Source: Methylobacterium sp. Leaf91
GTDB lineage: Bacteria; Pseudomonadota; Alphaproteobacteria; Rhizobiales; Beijerinckiaceae
Assembly (NCBI RefSeq): GCF_001422815.1
Contig: NZ_LMMP01000045.1
Span: forward strand, 188,504-252,503
Reading direction: 5' to 3'
Length of the DNA: 64,000 nt
Positions 56,178-64,000 of this stretch are shown piece after piece (positions within the stretch are counted from its first letter, which is position 1; each line of letters begins with the position of its first letter). Both the position numbers and the translations under genes were made by a program. The notes below the pieces were generated by a model, which was given only the letters and a program-made list of their open reading frames with translations, was not told where the DNA came from and searched no databases.

Positions 56178-57035
56178 TCAGCGCCGCGTCTGGCCGGGCC
56201 GGTTCGGCGTCGGGTTGTTGGCTTTCGACGAGCCCACGGACGCCATGCCGTCACGCCACAGGCTGTCGAACAGGCTCTGCATCGTCCTGGCGTTTTCCTG
56301 CTGAACCTCCAGCCCGGACTGAAACATCTGCTGCAACAGATCGAACGGGTTCAGCGCAGCACCTTGCTGCGCGCCGGCCGAGGCCTGACGGGATTCGGGC
56401 GCTGAGGTGGAATCCTGTGCCGGTCGGGCCGCCGGGAACAGGCGTGCGGGCGGCAGGCTCTTCTGTGCCGGGGCGGTACGAGCAGGGGCGGCGGCCTGCA
56501 TCGGCGAAGACAGCATCGCACCGCCCGCTTTCATGAAGCCGTTCATCATCTCGGTCCAATAGGGATGGGTCGGGATGCCGAAGGGCGAGGGCGGGGGAGG
56601 CGCGGGCTGGGGAGCGGGCTGCCCTGGATTCATCATCACGTGGACGATCCCCGCCACGACCATGCCGGCCATGAGCGGCAGCATCTGCCGGAGGGCGGGC
56701 GTCGCCACGCCGCTCACCGCAGCCGCCTGTTGCAGGACGGCCTGGCTCAGATGCTGCGAGCCGAAGAGCTGGCGCATCATGGCATCCATCTGCGGCTTGG
56801 CCTGCGGGGCGGTGAGCGCGGCCGGGTCCATGAAGCTGAACATCTGGGTGAAGCCGGTGGGATCGGCGGCGGCGTTGCGCTGGAGGCCGAGCGTCAGGGC
56901 CGGCATCAGCGCTTCCATGGCCCGACGGGTCTGGTCCGGCGACAATCCGAATTGCTGGCCGAAACCGTTGGCGCCCATGAAACCATTGGGGTCCATGCCG
57001 CCCTGCGCCTGCAAGAGATCGAACAGGTTGAACAT
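56178..57035 (-). CDS. DUF937 domain-containing protein
   Basis: A 285-residue protein with AGAGG eight bases before its ATG at 57035. The first 140 residues form the DUF937 region: MFNLFDLLQAQGG, LSPDQTRRAMEALMPALTLGL and LPLMAGMVVAGIVHVM. Then come a Pro-rich stretch and a second helical block (NPFDLLQQMFQSGLEVQQENARTMQSLFDSLW). Function is unknown. It is monocistronic and converges on the Flp pilin gene, with the stops 36 bp apart. Confidence 0.78.
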   Translation of the reverse strand: MFNLFDLLQAQGGMDPNGFMGANGFGQQFGLSPDQTRRAMEALMPALTLGLQRNAAADPTGFTQMFSFMDPAALTAPQAKPQMDAMMRQLFGSQHLSQAVLQQAAAVSGVATPALRQMLPLMAGMVVAGIVHVMMNPGQPAPQPAPPPPSPFGIPTHPYWTEMMNGFMKAGGAMLSSPMQAAAPARTAPAQKSLPPARLFPAARPAQDSTSAPESRQASAGAQQGAALNPFDLLQQMFQSGLEVQQENARTMQSLFDSLWRDGMASVGSSKANNPTPNRPGQTRR

Positions 57036-57153
57036 GGCGGCAGCCTCTTGATCCCATCGCGGCCAGGCCGAATTGCTTCGGCCTGCTGTCGAGACGCGAA
57101 CTCTGTCGCATCCCAGTCGTACTTACCAGCCCGAGATCATGCCCGTCCCGGCT

Positions 57154-58608
57154 CTAAACCAGTGCGTTCGGCCTCTCCGGGGCCGGAATATCGCCCCCGG
57201 AGGCATCCGCATCGGCCTCCGAGGCCAATTCGCGCGCGAAACCGGCCCGTTGCTCGAGCTGCGTCACCGTCCGGAAGGCGAGGGCGATACCGATCGCCCC
57301 GAAGGCGACGGAGCCGAACCCCACCCCGGCGATGATGCCCTCGGGGCCATAGAGATAGCCTCCGAGGAGCGCCGGGGGCACGGTTCCGATGGTGGCACGG
57401 CCCCAATTGAGGAAGGTCGACAGGAAGGGAAAGCCGAGATTGTTGAACGAGGCGTTGGCGAGGAACAGCAGCCCGGTGAAGAACCACACGCCTCCGCTCA
57501 CGAGGCAGAAGAAGACGAACAGGTCGGCGGCGGTCCCGGTCAGTTCGAACAGGCCCGTCAACGGCCCGCGAAAGGCGATCAGGGCGGCCCAGACCACCAC
57601 GACATAGACCGCCGTGACCAGCGCGCCGTTCCTCAGCACGCCGCGCATCCGGTCGAACCGCCCCGCTCCCCAATTCTGGCCGAGGATCGGGCCGATGGAG
57701 CCGGACATGGCGAAGAGGCCGCCGAAGGCCACCGGCGTCAGCCGGTCGATCACCACGTTGCCGGCCACCGCCACGGCGCCGAACTTGGCCAGCGCATGGG
57801 CGATGAAGGCGCTCGCCACCGAGGGGGCGAGATTGGTGAGCACGGCGGGCAGGGCGATCCTGAAGACGATGGGCGCGTCCGAGATCACATCCGCGACACT
57901 CGGCGTGGCGAGCATCCGGTGCTGGCGCACGCCCCAGAGGCCGACGAGGGCGAAGGTCGCCCGCGCCACGCAGGTGGTGATGGCGGCCCCGTCGATCCCC
58001 AGCCCCGCCGTGAAGATGAGCAGCGGATCGAGGCCGGCGGTGACGATGGCGCCGCCCAGCGTCACGTACATCGCCTGGCGCGCCGCCCCGACGGCGCGAA
58101 GCAGGCCCGAGAACATCATGCCCGGCCCCATGAGCATGTTCGAGGGCAGGGCGATCCAGAGGAAGCGTTCGGCGACGGGCAGCGTCTCGGCGTCGGCTCC
58201 GATCCAGGACAGGATGGTCGGCAGGAAGGGCAGCATCGCGAGGACGAGGATGCCCGAGACGATGATGCCGTGGATCGAGGCGGAGGTGGCCAGCCGCCGC
58301 GCGCCCGCTTCGTCGCCCGCGCCGATGGCCCGTGAGACCAGGGCCCCGGCGGCGATCATCAGGCCGATATTGATGGCGATGGCGAAGAACTGGACGATGG
58401 TGGCGAAGCCCACCGCCGCCGTGAGCGTCGGGTCGCCGAGTTTCGAGACGTAGATCAGCGAGAGCAGGTCGACGACGAAGATCGCCATCAGCCCGATCGA
58501 GCCCGTCCCGCTCATCACCACGACGTGCCGCAGGATCGATCCCGTGACGAAACGGCCCGTCTCCCGTCGGGCGGCGGGTTTCACCGCCGCCGCGCTCGTT
58601 TCAGGCAT
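57154..58608 (-). CDS. MATE family efflux transporter
   Basis: A 484-residue twelve-helix transporter. Helix pairs repeat the MATE pattern, including SLIYVSKLGDPTLTAAVGFATIVQFF, LMIAAGALVSRAIGAGDEAGARR, GPGMMFSGLLRAVGAARQAMY and FAMSGSIGPILGQNWGAGRFDRMR. It extrudes cationic drugs or metabolites using H+ or Na+. Its start overlaps the end of the Kef-type gene by 8 bp, so it is translationally linked to it. Confidence 0.92.
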   Translation of the reverse strand: MPETSAAAVKPAARRETGRFVTGSILRHVVVMSGTGSIGLMAIFVVDLLSLIYVSKLGDPTLTAAVGFATIVQFFAIAINIGLMIAAGALVSRAIGAGDEAGARRLATSASIHGIIVSGILVLAMLPFLPTILSWIGADAETLPVAERFLWIALPSNMLMGPGMMFSGLLRAVGAARQAMYVTLGGAIVTAGLDPLLIFTAGLGIDGAAITTCVARATFALVGLWGVRQHRMLATPSVADVISDAPIVFRIALPAVLTNLAPSVASAFIAHALAKFGAVAVAGNVVIDRLTPVAFGGLFAMSGSIGPILGQNWGAGRFDRMRGVLRNGALVTAVYVVVVWAALIAFRGPLTGLFELTGTAADLFVFFCLVSGGVWFFTGLLFLANASFNNLGFPFLSTFLNWGRATIGTVPPALLGGYLYGPEGIIAGVGFGSVAFGAIGIALAFRTVTQLEQRAGFARELASEADADASGGDIPAPERPNALV

Positions 58609-60508
58609 CCGCTGGCGTGTCCTGCAATGGGGAATCCTGGACTTGCAACGTGCGGGTCGCGGCTTCGCGCTGTTCCAGGCCGATAATATCTCTGGTCTCG
58701 GCGCTGAGGGCGCGCGACGGGCGCTGCGGACGGGTCAAGGGTTCGGGTTTGATCTCGGGGCTGCCGCCGATATAGCGCGTTTCCTCCGGAAGGGCGCCGG
58801 CCTGCTGCAGGACGAGGCGCGCCACGTCGCGCTTGCGCACGTCCTGCGCCGTTGCGGCGGCGGCCTCGGCCGAAATGCCGAGCCCTTCCAGGGTCGCGCG
58901 GCCGAAGGCGATGGCCGATTCCACGGTCTCGCGAAGCTGATAATCCACGTCGCGGTTCATCAGCTCCACGGAATGCATCCGGTCGAAGGCGCGGACATAG
59001 GTGCGCACTCCGGTGAATTCCTCATGCACGATATCGACGATCTTCAGCGCCGCCTGGGGATCGTCGACACAGATGCAGAGCAGCTCGACCCGGCCGATTC
59101 CGGCCGCGCGCAGCACGTCGAGGCGCGTGCCGTCGCCGTAATAGATGCGGAACCCGAAGCGCGAGGCGGAGCGGATCTGCTCCACGTCCTTGTCGATGAC
59201 GGTGACGCTGATTCCCTCGGCGAGGAGCACCTGGGTCAGGATCTGTCCGAAACGGCCGAACCCGACCACGAGGACGCGGGCCTCCGTGCTCTCGATCTGG
59301 TCTGGTGCGTGCTCCACCGCGTCCGGCCGGTGGCGCGACAGGTAGCCGTCGAGGGCCTTGGCGGCGACGGGGCCGACCAGCATGGTCAGGGCGGCGAGCG
59401 CCACGGCGAACCGGGTGGAGGATTGGTCGATCAGCCCCAGTTCGGACCCGGCGGGAAGCAGCACGAAGGCGAATTCGCCCGCTGGCGCGAGGATCGCCGC
59501 GCCGCGCACGGCATCGAGCCAGGGCGATCCGAACAGGCGGAACAGGCCGGCCACGATGGCGACCTTGAGCAGGATGGCAGCCGCCGTCGCGCCGAGCAGG
59601 GCGGGCCACGCGCTCTTCAGCAGGCCGCCGTCGATGGACATGCCCACGCTCATGAAGAACAGGCCGAGGAGCATGCCGCGGAACGGCTCGATATCGGCCT
59701 CCAGCTGGTGGCGGAAGTTCGATTCCGCGAGAAGCACGCCGGCGAGGAAGGCGCCCATCGCCATGGACAGGCCGACATGCTCCATCAGCATCGCGGTGCC
59801 GAGGACCACGAGGAGGGCCGCCGCCGTCATGACCTCGCGCGCGCCGCTGGCCGCCAGCATGCTGAAGAACGGATTGAGGCCGTAGCGGCCCACCAGCACC
59901 ACGGCGAGGATCGCCGCCCCGACGGTCCCCGTGGAGGCGAGCGCGTGTCCCAGCCACTCGTCGTTGCCGGTGCCGCCGCTGGAGGCGAGGAGCGGCATCA
60001 GGGCGAGGATGGCCACGACGGAGATGTCCTGGAACAGCAGCACCGCAAAGGCGCGTCCGCCATAGGGCGTGCCGAGATCGCCGCGCTCTTCCAAGAGCTG
60101 CAGGGCGACGGCGGTGGCCGACAGGGCAAGGGCGACGCCGATGACGAGGCTCGCGGCCAGGGTGAGCCCGAACAGGGCGCAGGCGCCGGCAAGCAAGATC
60201 GTGCAGAGGAGCAGCTGTGCCGCACCGAGCCCGAAAATGTCGCGCCGCATCGAAATCAGCCGGGAAATCTCGAGTTCGAGCCCGACGATGAAGAGAAGGA
60301 GGACGACGCCGAGTTCCGCGACGCTCGCGGCGGTCTCCGGCTCGGCGATGAGCGAAAAGCCGAAGGGGCCGATGATGACCCCGGCGACGAGATATCCAAG
60401 TACCGCGCTCTGCCCGATGAGACGGAAGATCGGCACGCCGATCACCGCCGCCGACAGGAAGGTCAGCACCGGCGGCAGGAAGCTCACATGGGTGGAGGCG
60501 CTCGCCAT
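58601..60508 (-). CDS. Kef-type K+/H+ antiporter with RCK (TrkA-N) domain
   Basis: A 635-residue CPA2 antiporter. About 1-385 are membrane helices with SAVLGYLVAGVIIGPFGFSLI, LLFIVGLELEISRL, SATAVALQLLEERGDL and LLFQDISVVAILALMPLLA. The RCK_N domain (about 410-530) has VLVVGFGRFGQILTQVLLAEG and VIDKDVEQI, a Rossmann NAD-binding fold. The Lys-lacking C-terminal tail may bind regulators. The family exports K+ in exchange for H+, as KefB/KefC do in electrophile stress. It is the upstream gene of the kef-MATE pair. Confidence 0.92.
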   Translation of the reverse strand: MASASTHVSFLPPVLTFLSAAVIGVPIFRLIGQSAVLGYLVAGVIIGPFGFSLIAEPETAASVAELGVVLLLFIVGLELEISRLISMRRDIFGLGAAQLLLCTILLAGACALFGLTLAASLVIGVALALSATAVALQLLEERGDLGTPYGGRAFAVLLFQDISVVAILALMPLLASSGGTGNDEWLGHALASTGTVGAAILAVVLVGRYGLNPFFSMLAASGAREVMTAAALLVVLGTAMLMEHVGLSMAMGAFLAGVLLAESNFRHQLEADIEPFRGMLLGLFFMSVGMSIDGGLLKSAWPALLGATAAAILLKVAIVAGLFRLFGSPWLDAVRGAAILAPAGEFAFVLLPAGSELGLIDQSSTRFAVALAALTMLVGPVAAKALDGYLSRHRPDAVEHAPDQIESTEARVLVVGFGRFGQILTQVLLAEGISVTVIDKDVEQIRSASRFGFRIYYGDGTRLDVLRAAGIGRVELLCICVDDPQAALKIVDIVHEEFTGVRTYVRAFDRMHSVELMNRDVDYQLRETVESAIAFGRATLEGLGISAEAAAATAQDVRKRDVARLVLQQAGALPEETRYIGGSPEIKPEPLTRPQRPSRALSAETRDIIGLEQREAATRTLQVQDSPLQDTPADA

Positions 60509-60668
60509 GTCGATCCGGTCTATGAGGAGTGGGGTCGCCCGCGGCCGGTGCCGCGAGCGCGTCGCCGTGCTCTCCTCTTAGACCAGGGGCATCGCCCCCG
60601 CCACGCCTGCATGTGGTGGATGGGCCGTGTCGCATCCACTACCGGTGCGCAGCGGCACGCGGTTCAGC

Positions 60669-60708
60669 CGAAGCGGCGCGTGACGTGTCAGGCGAAGCGG
60701 CGCGTGAC
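60669..60708 (+). repeat. Short direct repeat at the 3' end of the DUF1127 gene
   Basis: The 16-base unit CGAAGCGGCGCGTGAC occurs twice, at 60669-60684 and 60693-60708, with a period of 24 bases. The second copy covers the final codons of the DUF1127 gene (VTRRFA and stop). The first lies just beyond the stop, as if the gene end had been duplicated. Confidence 0.6.
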
Positions 60709-60978
60709 CTGGCGGACGGCGCGATGGGCCAGGATCACCTTGGTGGCGTCTGAAGGCGAGGGCGCGTCGTAGGCGTCCAGGACGTCCCAGCGGGTGAGGC
60801 CGATATCGTTCAATTCGCGCTCGGAAAGGGAGCCGAGCTCCACGAGGCCGCGCTTGTCGGCGTCGTTGCGCGAGACCAGGGACGCGGCCTTGGAGAAGAG
60901 GTTGCCGATGAAGCGAGTGGCCCGGCCGACCTGTTCGGCTGCCGCGTCGCCCGGGGTCCAGTTGAGGGTGCTGTTCAT
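60688..60978 (-). CDS. DUF1127 domain protein
   Basis: A 96-residue protein from the ATG at 60978. The C-terminal half has the DUF1127 signature: KRGLVELGSLSERELNDIGLTRWDVLDAY. The N-terminal half is helical and charged. DUF1127 proteins are small, often Arg-rich, and some bind RNA or affect carbon and phosphate metabolism in alphaproteobacteria. A second DUF1127 gene lies 236 bp upstream on the same strand. A short direct repeat marks the 3' end. Confidence 0.88.
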   Translation of the reverse strand: MNSTLNWTPGDAAAEQVGRATRFIGNLFSKAASLVSRNDADKRGLVELGSLSERELNDIGLTRWDVLDAYDAPSPSDATKVILAHRAVRQVTRRFA

Positions 60979-61214
60979 GATCCTGAGTTCCAAATTCTCG
61001 ACGCACAATCTTTGCGGCGAAGGTGATGGGAGTGATGTGCGCCCCCTCCGCCCTGAAAGACGTGCGATCGAGCACTTAGCCCAAATAGACTTGCGGTGCC
61101 TGCAGGTCTGGTAGAACCGGACCACGGATAAACCTCAATCACCAACCGAATGACCAGTTTGGCGGCATGCCGAATTCGAAGTCATGCTCAATAATGCACG
61201 TTCTGCCATCTTGA

Positions 61215-61511
61215 TCAGATCTTAACGCTTTGGGTGCGGCGTGCTTCCCTTCTCTCGTCCTGGCGGACCAGCAGGAACTGGGAGGCGTCGGCCTCAACAG
61301 CGCCTGCATCCATCACGTCCTGCCGGATCAGGCCGATATCCTTCAATTCCCGATCGGTCATGACACTGAGCTTGCGCAGGACACGCCGGTTGATCGCTTG
61401 GCGCGACAACTCGGCGGCCAGTCCGGTGAACAGCCGGGCGGCGGCGAGCGAGACGCGCCGAGCGAGATCGCCCGTCCGCGTGGTCTTCCGCTGCTGCAGG
61501 ATCGTCGTCAT
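61215..61511 (-). CDS. DUF1127 domain protein
   Basis: A 98-residue, Arg-rich protein from the ATG at 61511. It shares the DUF1127 block (RQAINRRVLRKLSVMTDRELKDIGLIRQDVMDAG) with the next gene, but has a basic N-terminus (TTILQQRKTTRTGDLARRVSL). The two proteins are probably paralogues. It is divergent from the MocR-type regulator; the two start codons are about 140 bp apart. Confidence 0.88.
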   Translation of the reverse strand: MTTILQQRKTTRTGDLARRVSLAAARLFTGLAAELSRQAINRRVLRKLSVMTDRELKDIGLIRQDVMDAGAVEADASQFLLVRQDERREARRTQSVKI

Positions 61512-61652
61512 CGATGGGCCTTTCCTTCGCCGGCCTGCCGCGCGGGCCTGACGGCGTTTCGTTGGAGGGCAGGGATGGCCCCGTCCCGCTGGCGGAGACA
61601 GGGACAGTCCAGTACGCTTTGGCTGAATTGTCCGGGCGAAGGATCAGTACAG

Positions 61653-63050
61653 ATGGCGGGATCGGCGCGGACCACGCTCACCCTGGTGGATACGGTGTCG
61701 TCCGCGATCATGGAGCGGATCGCCGGACGCCAGCTCATGCCCGGCGCGCGGCTGCCCTCGGTGCGGGCTTTCGCCGAATCCATGGGCGTGTCGAAATCCA
61801 CCGTGGTCGAGGCCTATGAGCGCCTCGGCGCCGAAGGGGCCATCGTCGCGCGCCGGGGCTCGGGCTTCTATGTGGCGGGCAAGACCCGCCCGCTCTGCCT
61901 GAAGGAGATCGGGCCGCAGCTCGACCGCGCCGTGGATCCGCTCTGGATCACCCGGCAATCGATGCAATCCGGGCCGGACCTGCTGAAACCCGGTTCCGGC
62001 TGGCTGCCCTCGTCATGGATGCCCGAGGAGGCGATCCGGCGCGCCCTGCGCCACATTGCCCGCGACGCCGATTCGAACGTGATCTGCTATGACAAGCCCC
62101 TCGGCTTTCCGCCGTTGCGGAGCCAGATCGCCCGGCGTCTCGCCGAGAAGGGGATCGAGGCGGAGGCCGACCAGATCGTCCTGACGGATTCGGCGACCCA
62201 GGCCGTGGACCTGCTGTGCCGGTTCCTCCTCGACCCGGGCGACGCCGTGCTGGTCGATGACCCCTGCTACTTCAACTACCATGCGCTGCTGCGGGCGAAC
62301 CGCGCGAAGGTCGTGGGTGTGCCCTTCACCCCCGCCGGGCCGGACGTCGCCGAGCTCGAACGGCTGATCGTCGAGCACCGGCCCCGGTTCTACCTGACCA
62401 ATTCCGCGCTCCATAACCCCACCGGCGCCACCCTGGCTCCCGCCGTGGCTCACCGCGTCCTCAAGCTCGCCGAGGCGCATGACATGCTCATCGTCGAGGA
62501 CGACATCTTCGGAGATCTCGAAGCCGACCCGGCCCCGCGTCTGGCGGGGTTCGACGGGCTCGACCGGGTGATCGCGGTGGGCAGCTTCTCGAAGACCCTC
62601 TCGGCCTCGATCCGCTGCGGCTACATCGCCCTGCGCCCCGACTGGGTGGAGGGGCTGATCGACCTGAAACTCGCCCTCAGCCTCGGCAACGGTCATCTCT
62701 CCGCGGCGCTGATGCACCGTCTCATCACCGACGGGGCCTATCGCCGCCACCTCGCGGAAATCCGCGAAAAACTCGCCCGCGCCATGGGCGAGACCGCACG
62801 GCGGCTGGAGCGCTGCGGCCTCACGCTCTGGACCGAGCCGCGCGGTGGCCTCTTCCTCTGGGCGCGCCTGCCGGACGGGCTCGATTCGGCCGACATCGCC
62901 CGCAACGCCCTGGCGCGGGACGTGGTCCTCGCCCCCGGCGCGGCCTTCAGCATCGGCGCAAGCGGGCGTGACTTCCTTCGCTTCAACGTCGCCCATTGCG
63001 CCGATCCGCGCCTGTTTCGCGTGCTGGAGGAGAGCATGGCGGCGGCCTGA
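61653..63050 (+). CDS. MocR-type regulator: GntR HTH plus aminotransferase-like domain
   Basis: A 465-residue fusion from the ATG at 61653 with AAGGA nine bases upstream. The winged helix (about 10-75) reads IMERIAGRQLMPGARLPSVRAFAESMGVSKSTVVEAYERL. The fold-type I PLP domain (about 110-460) has YDKPLGFPPLRSQIARRLAE, LTDSATQAVDLLCRFLLDPGD, NPTGATL and the PLP-binding Lys in GSFSKTLSASIRCG. MocR regulators sense PLP-amino acid adducts and control genes such as pdxST, gabTD or transporters. Its target is unknown; the divergent DUF1127 gene is one candidate. Confidence 0.92.
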   Translation: MAGSARTTLTLVDTVSSAIMERIAGRQLMPGARLPSVRAFAESMGVSKSTVVEAYERLGAEGAIVARRGSGFYVAGKTRPLCLKEIGPQLDRAVDPLWITRQSMQSGPDLLKPGSGWLPSSWMPEEAIRRALRHIARDADSNVICYDKPLGFPPLRSQIARRLAEKGIEAEADQIVLTDSATQAVDLLCRFLLDPGDAVLVDDPCYFNYHALLRANRAKVVGVPFTPAGPDVAELERLIVEHRPRFYLTNSALHNPTGATLAPAVAHRVLKLAEAHDMLIVEDDIFGDLEADPAPRLAGFDGLDRVIAVGSFSKTLSASIRCGYIALRPDWVEGLIDLKLALSLGNGHLSAALMHRLITDGAYRRHLAEIREKLARAMGETARRLERCGLTLWTEPRGGLFLWARLPDGLDSADIARNALARDVVLAPGAAFSIGASGRDFLRFNVAHCADPRLFRVLEESMAAA

Positions 63051-63146
63051 CGACTTTCTGGTGCACCGCGCCAGGTGGAACCCCTGAGCCGAAGCGAAGC
63101 TTTGCTGGATAAGGGCGACGCCCAACACAAAGTCTCGGGAGGAACC

Positions 63147-64000
63147 ATGTCGAAGTCGGAGCTGAAGCAGCCGCGTCCGCCGGAGCTGTTCTCCCCCTGG
63201 CGCACGGAGGCGCGCGCCAGGCTTCAGCAGGAAGCGCGCGACTTCGCCCGGGACGTGGTGCTGCCGCTCGCCGACGAACTCGACCGGCAGAAAGCCGAGA
63301 TGCCGCGCTCGCTCATCGACCGGATGGCGGCCAAGGGCTGGTTCGGCATCACCATTCCGGCCGAGCATGGCGGACTCGGCCTCGGCGTGTTCGAATATTG
63401 CCTCGTCTCGGAGGAGCTCGCCCGCGCCTGGCTCTCCGTCGGCAGCATCCTGGCGCGAGGGCAAGGGCTCGGCACCCAGACCCTCGACGAGGGGCGCCGC
63501 CGCGCTCTCCTGCAGAGATCGGCCCGCGGCGAGTGGATCGGCGGCATCGCCTTGTCCGAGCCCACCGCCGGTTCCGATCTCGCCGGCGTCCAGACCCGCG
63601 CGGTGCGCGACGGGGACGATTGGGTTCTCACCGGGACCAAGCGCTGGGCCGGTTTCGCGCTCGCCGCTGATTTCATCGAAGTCCTGGCCCGCACCCGCGA
63701 GCCGGAGCCGGGCGAGCCGCGCTCGGCCGGGCTGGAACCGTTCCTCGTGGTCAAGAAGCCCGGCACCTTCCCCGAGGGCATGACGGGCCATGTCATCGAC
63801 AAGATCGGCTATCACGGCTTCCTCACCTTCGAGCTCGAACTCGACGGCGTGCGCGTGCCGGAGGGCGACCGCCTCACCGGCCTCTACGGCGATGGCGGCG
63901 CGGATGCGGATTCCGGCGGTTTCGCCTCGGTGCAGCGCGGCCTCAACATTGCCCGCGTCCACACCGCCGCCCGCGCCGTCGGCGTCGCCCGCGCGGCGGT
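63147..64000 (+). CDS. Acyl-CoA dehydrogenase family protein, truncated by the window end
   Basis: The frame runs from the ATG at 63147, behind GGGAGGAACC, to the end of the window (284 codons seen, no stop). It matches the acyl-CoA dehydrogenase fold: ARLQQEARDFARDVVLPLADELDR, AKGWFGITIPAEHGGLGLGVFEYCLVSEELARA, IALSEPTAGSDLAGVQTRAVRDGDDWVLTGTKRW, and the start of the C-terminal helical domain. The FAD-binding and substrate-pocket segments are present as far as seen. It follows the MocR gene by 96 bp on the same strand. The substrate cannot be told; beta-oxidation or branched-chain catabolism are the usual roles. Confidence 0.9.
   Translation, partial: MSKSELKQPRPPELFSPWRTEARARLQQEARDFARDVVLPLADELDRQKAEMPRSLIDRMAAKGWFGITIPAEHGGLGLGVFEYCLVSEELARAWLSVGSILARGQGLGTQTLDEGRRRALLQRSARGEWIGGIALSEPTAGSDLAGVQTRAVRDGDDWVLTGTKRWAGFALAADFIEVLARTREPEPGEPRSAGLEPFLVVKKPGTFPEGMTGHVIDKIGYHGFLTFELELDGVRVPEGDRLTGLYGDGGADADSGGFASVQRGLNIARVHTAARAVGVARAA

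Noticed and set aside
58544-60772. A 742-codon plus-strand frame opposite the Kef-type antiporter
   Set aside because: It is the complement of a membrane protein with intact CPA2 and RCK motifs, and its own translation is charged low-complexity sequence.
62013-63962. A 649-codon open frame on the minus strand opposite the MocR-type and acyl-CoA dehydrogenase genes
   Set aside because: It is antisense to two well-supported genes with intact motifs, its translation is His/Glu/Ala-rich without any domain, and such shadows are normal in GC-rich DNA.

Overview
The window is GC-rich alphaproteobacterial chromosome, most likely from the Hyphomicrobiales and plausibly Methylobacteriaceae. The support is circumstantial: a heparinase-like gene next to purH, a type II glutamine synthetase (glnII), the rsmI/yraN/LpoA-like cluster, a petP-petR-type regulator pair beside ilvE, DUF1236 and long DUF1127 proteins, a phasin, and a tRNA-His with no encoded G at -1. 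No phage, integrase, transposase, CRISPR array or rRNA operon is visible. Gene order is that of an ordinary chromosome with mixed housekeeping, envelope, regulatory and stress functions.

Layout. 0-6.4 kb: secreted hypothetical, heparinase II/III family protein, purH, DUF2252 protein. 6.5-12.8 kb: MFS symporter, then the acetate module acs, DUF485 protein, actP-type symporter (all minus strand). 13-23.4 kb: large PdhS-like histidine kinase, phasin, small secreted and membrane proteins, an L,D-transpeptidase, two transglutaminase-like proteins, a protein joining a NepR-like segment to a receiver domain, and a lytic transglycosylase-like protein. 23.8 kb: tRNA-His(GTG). 24-33.6 kb: CLC chloride channel, MHS-type MFS transporter, Gly-rich DUF1236 protein, hrcA, glsA, glnII with a candidate sigma-54 promoter, and a His-rich secreted protein. 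33.7-39.3 kb: rph-rdgB-hemW, LpoA-like lipoprotein, rsmI-yraN. 39.4-43.5 kb: FAT-GUY-type single-domain response regulator and an osmoprotectant-type ABC operon with no ATPase gene. 44-52.2 kb: MHYT-PAS-GGDEF-EAL protein, second L,D-transpeptidase, extensin-like protein, and the petP-petR-kinase operon. 52.4-64 kb: ilvE, GST with a divergent TetR regulator, DUF3072 protein, Flp pilin, DUF937 protein, Kef antiporter-MATE pair, two DUF1127 genes, a MocR-type regulator and an acyl-CoA dehydrogenase cut by the window end.

How the parts connect. The most interesting thread is the alphaproteobacterial general stress response (PhyR-NepR-sigma EcfG). The window holds a NepR-like/receiver fusion at 21461-22093, a FAT-GUY single-domain receiver at 39442-39831, and two exact matches to the sigma EcfG promoter pattern (GGAAC-N16/17-CGTT), upstream of the Gly-rich DUF1236 gene and of the DUF3072 gene. 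The core phyR/nepR/ecfG locus itself is not in the window. A second theme is nitrogen and carbon overflow: acs/actP for acetate, glsA and glnII for glutamine/glutamate, and the phasin. A third is the cell envelope: two L,D-transpeptidases, a transglycosylase, the LpoA-like lipoprotein, and the extensin-like protein.

Start codons were chosen from Shine-Dalgarno spacing, signal peptides and family knowledge. No database search was possible, so family assignments rest on recognised motifs.
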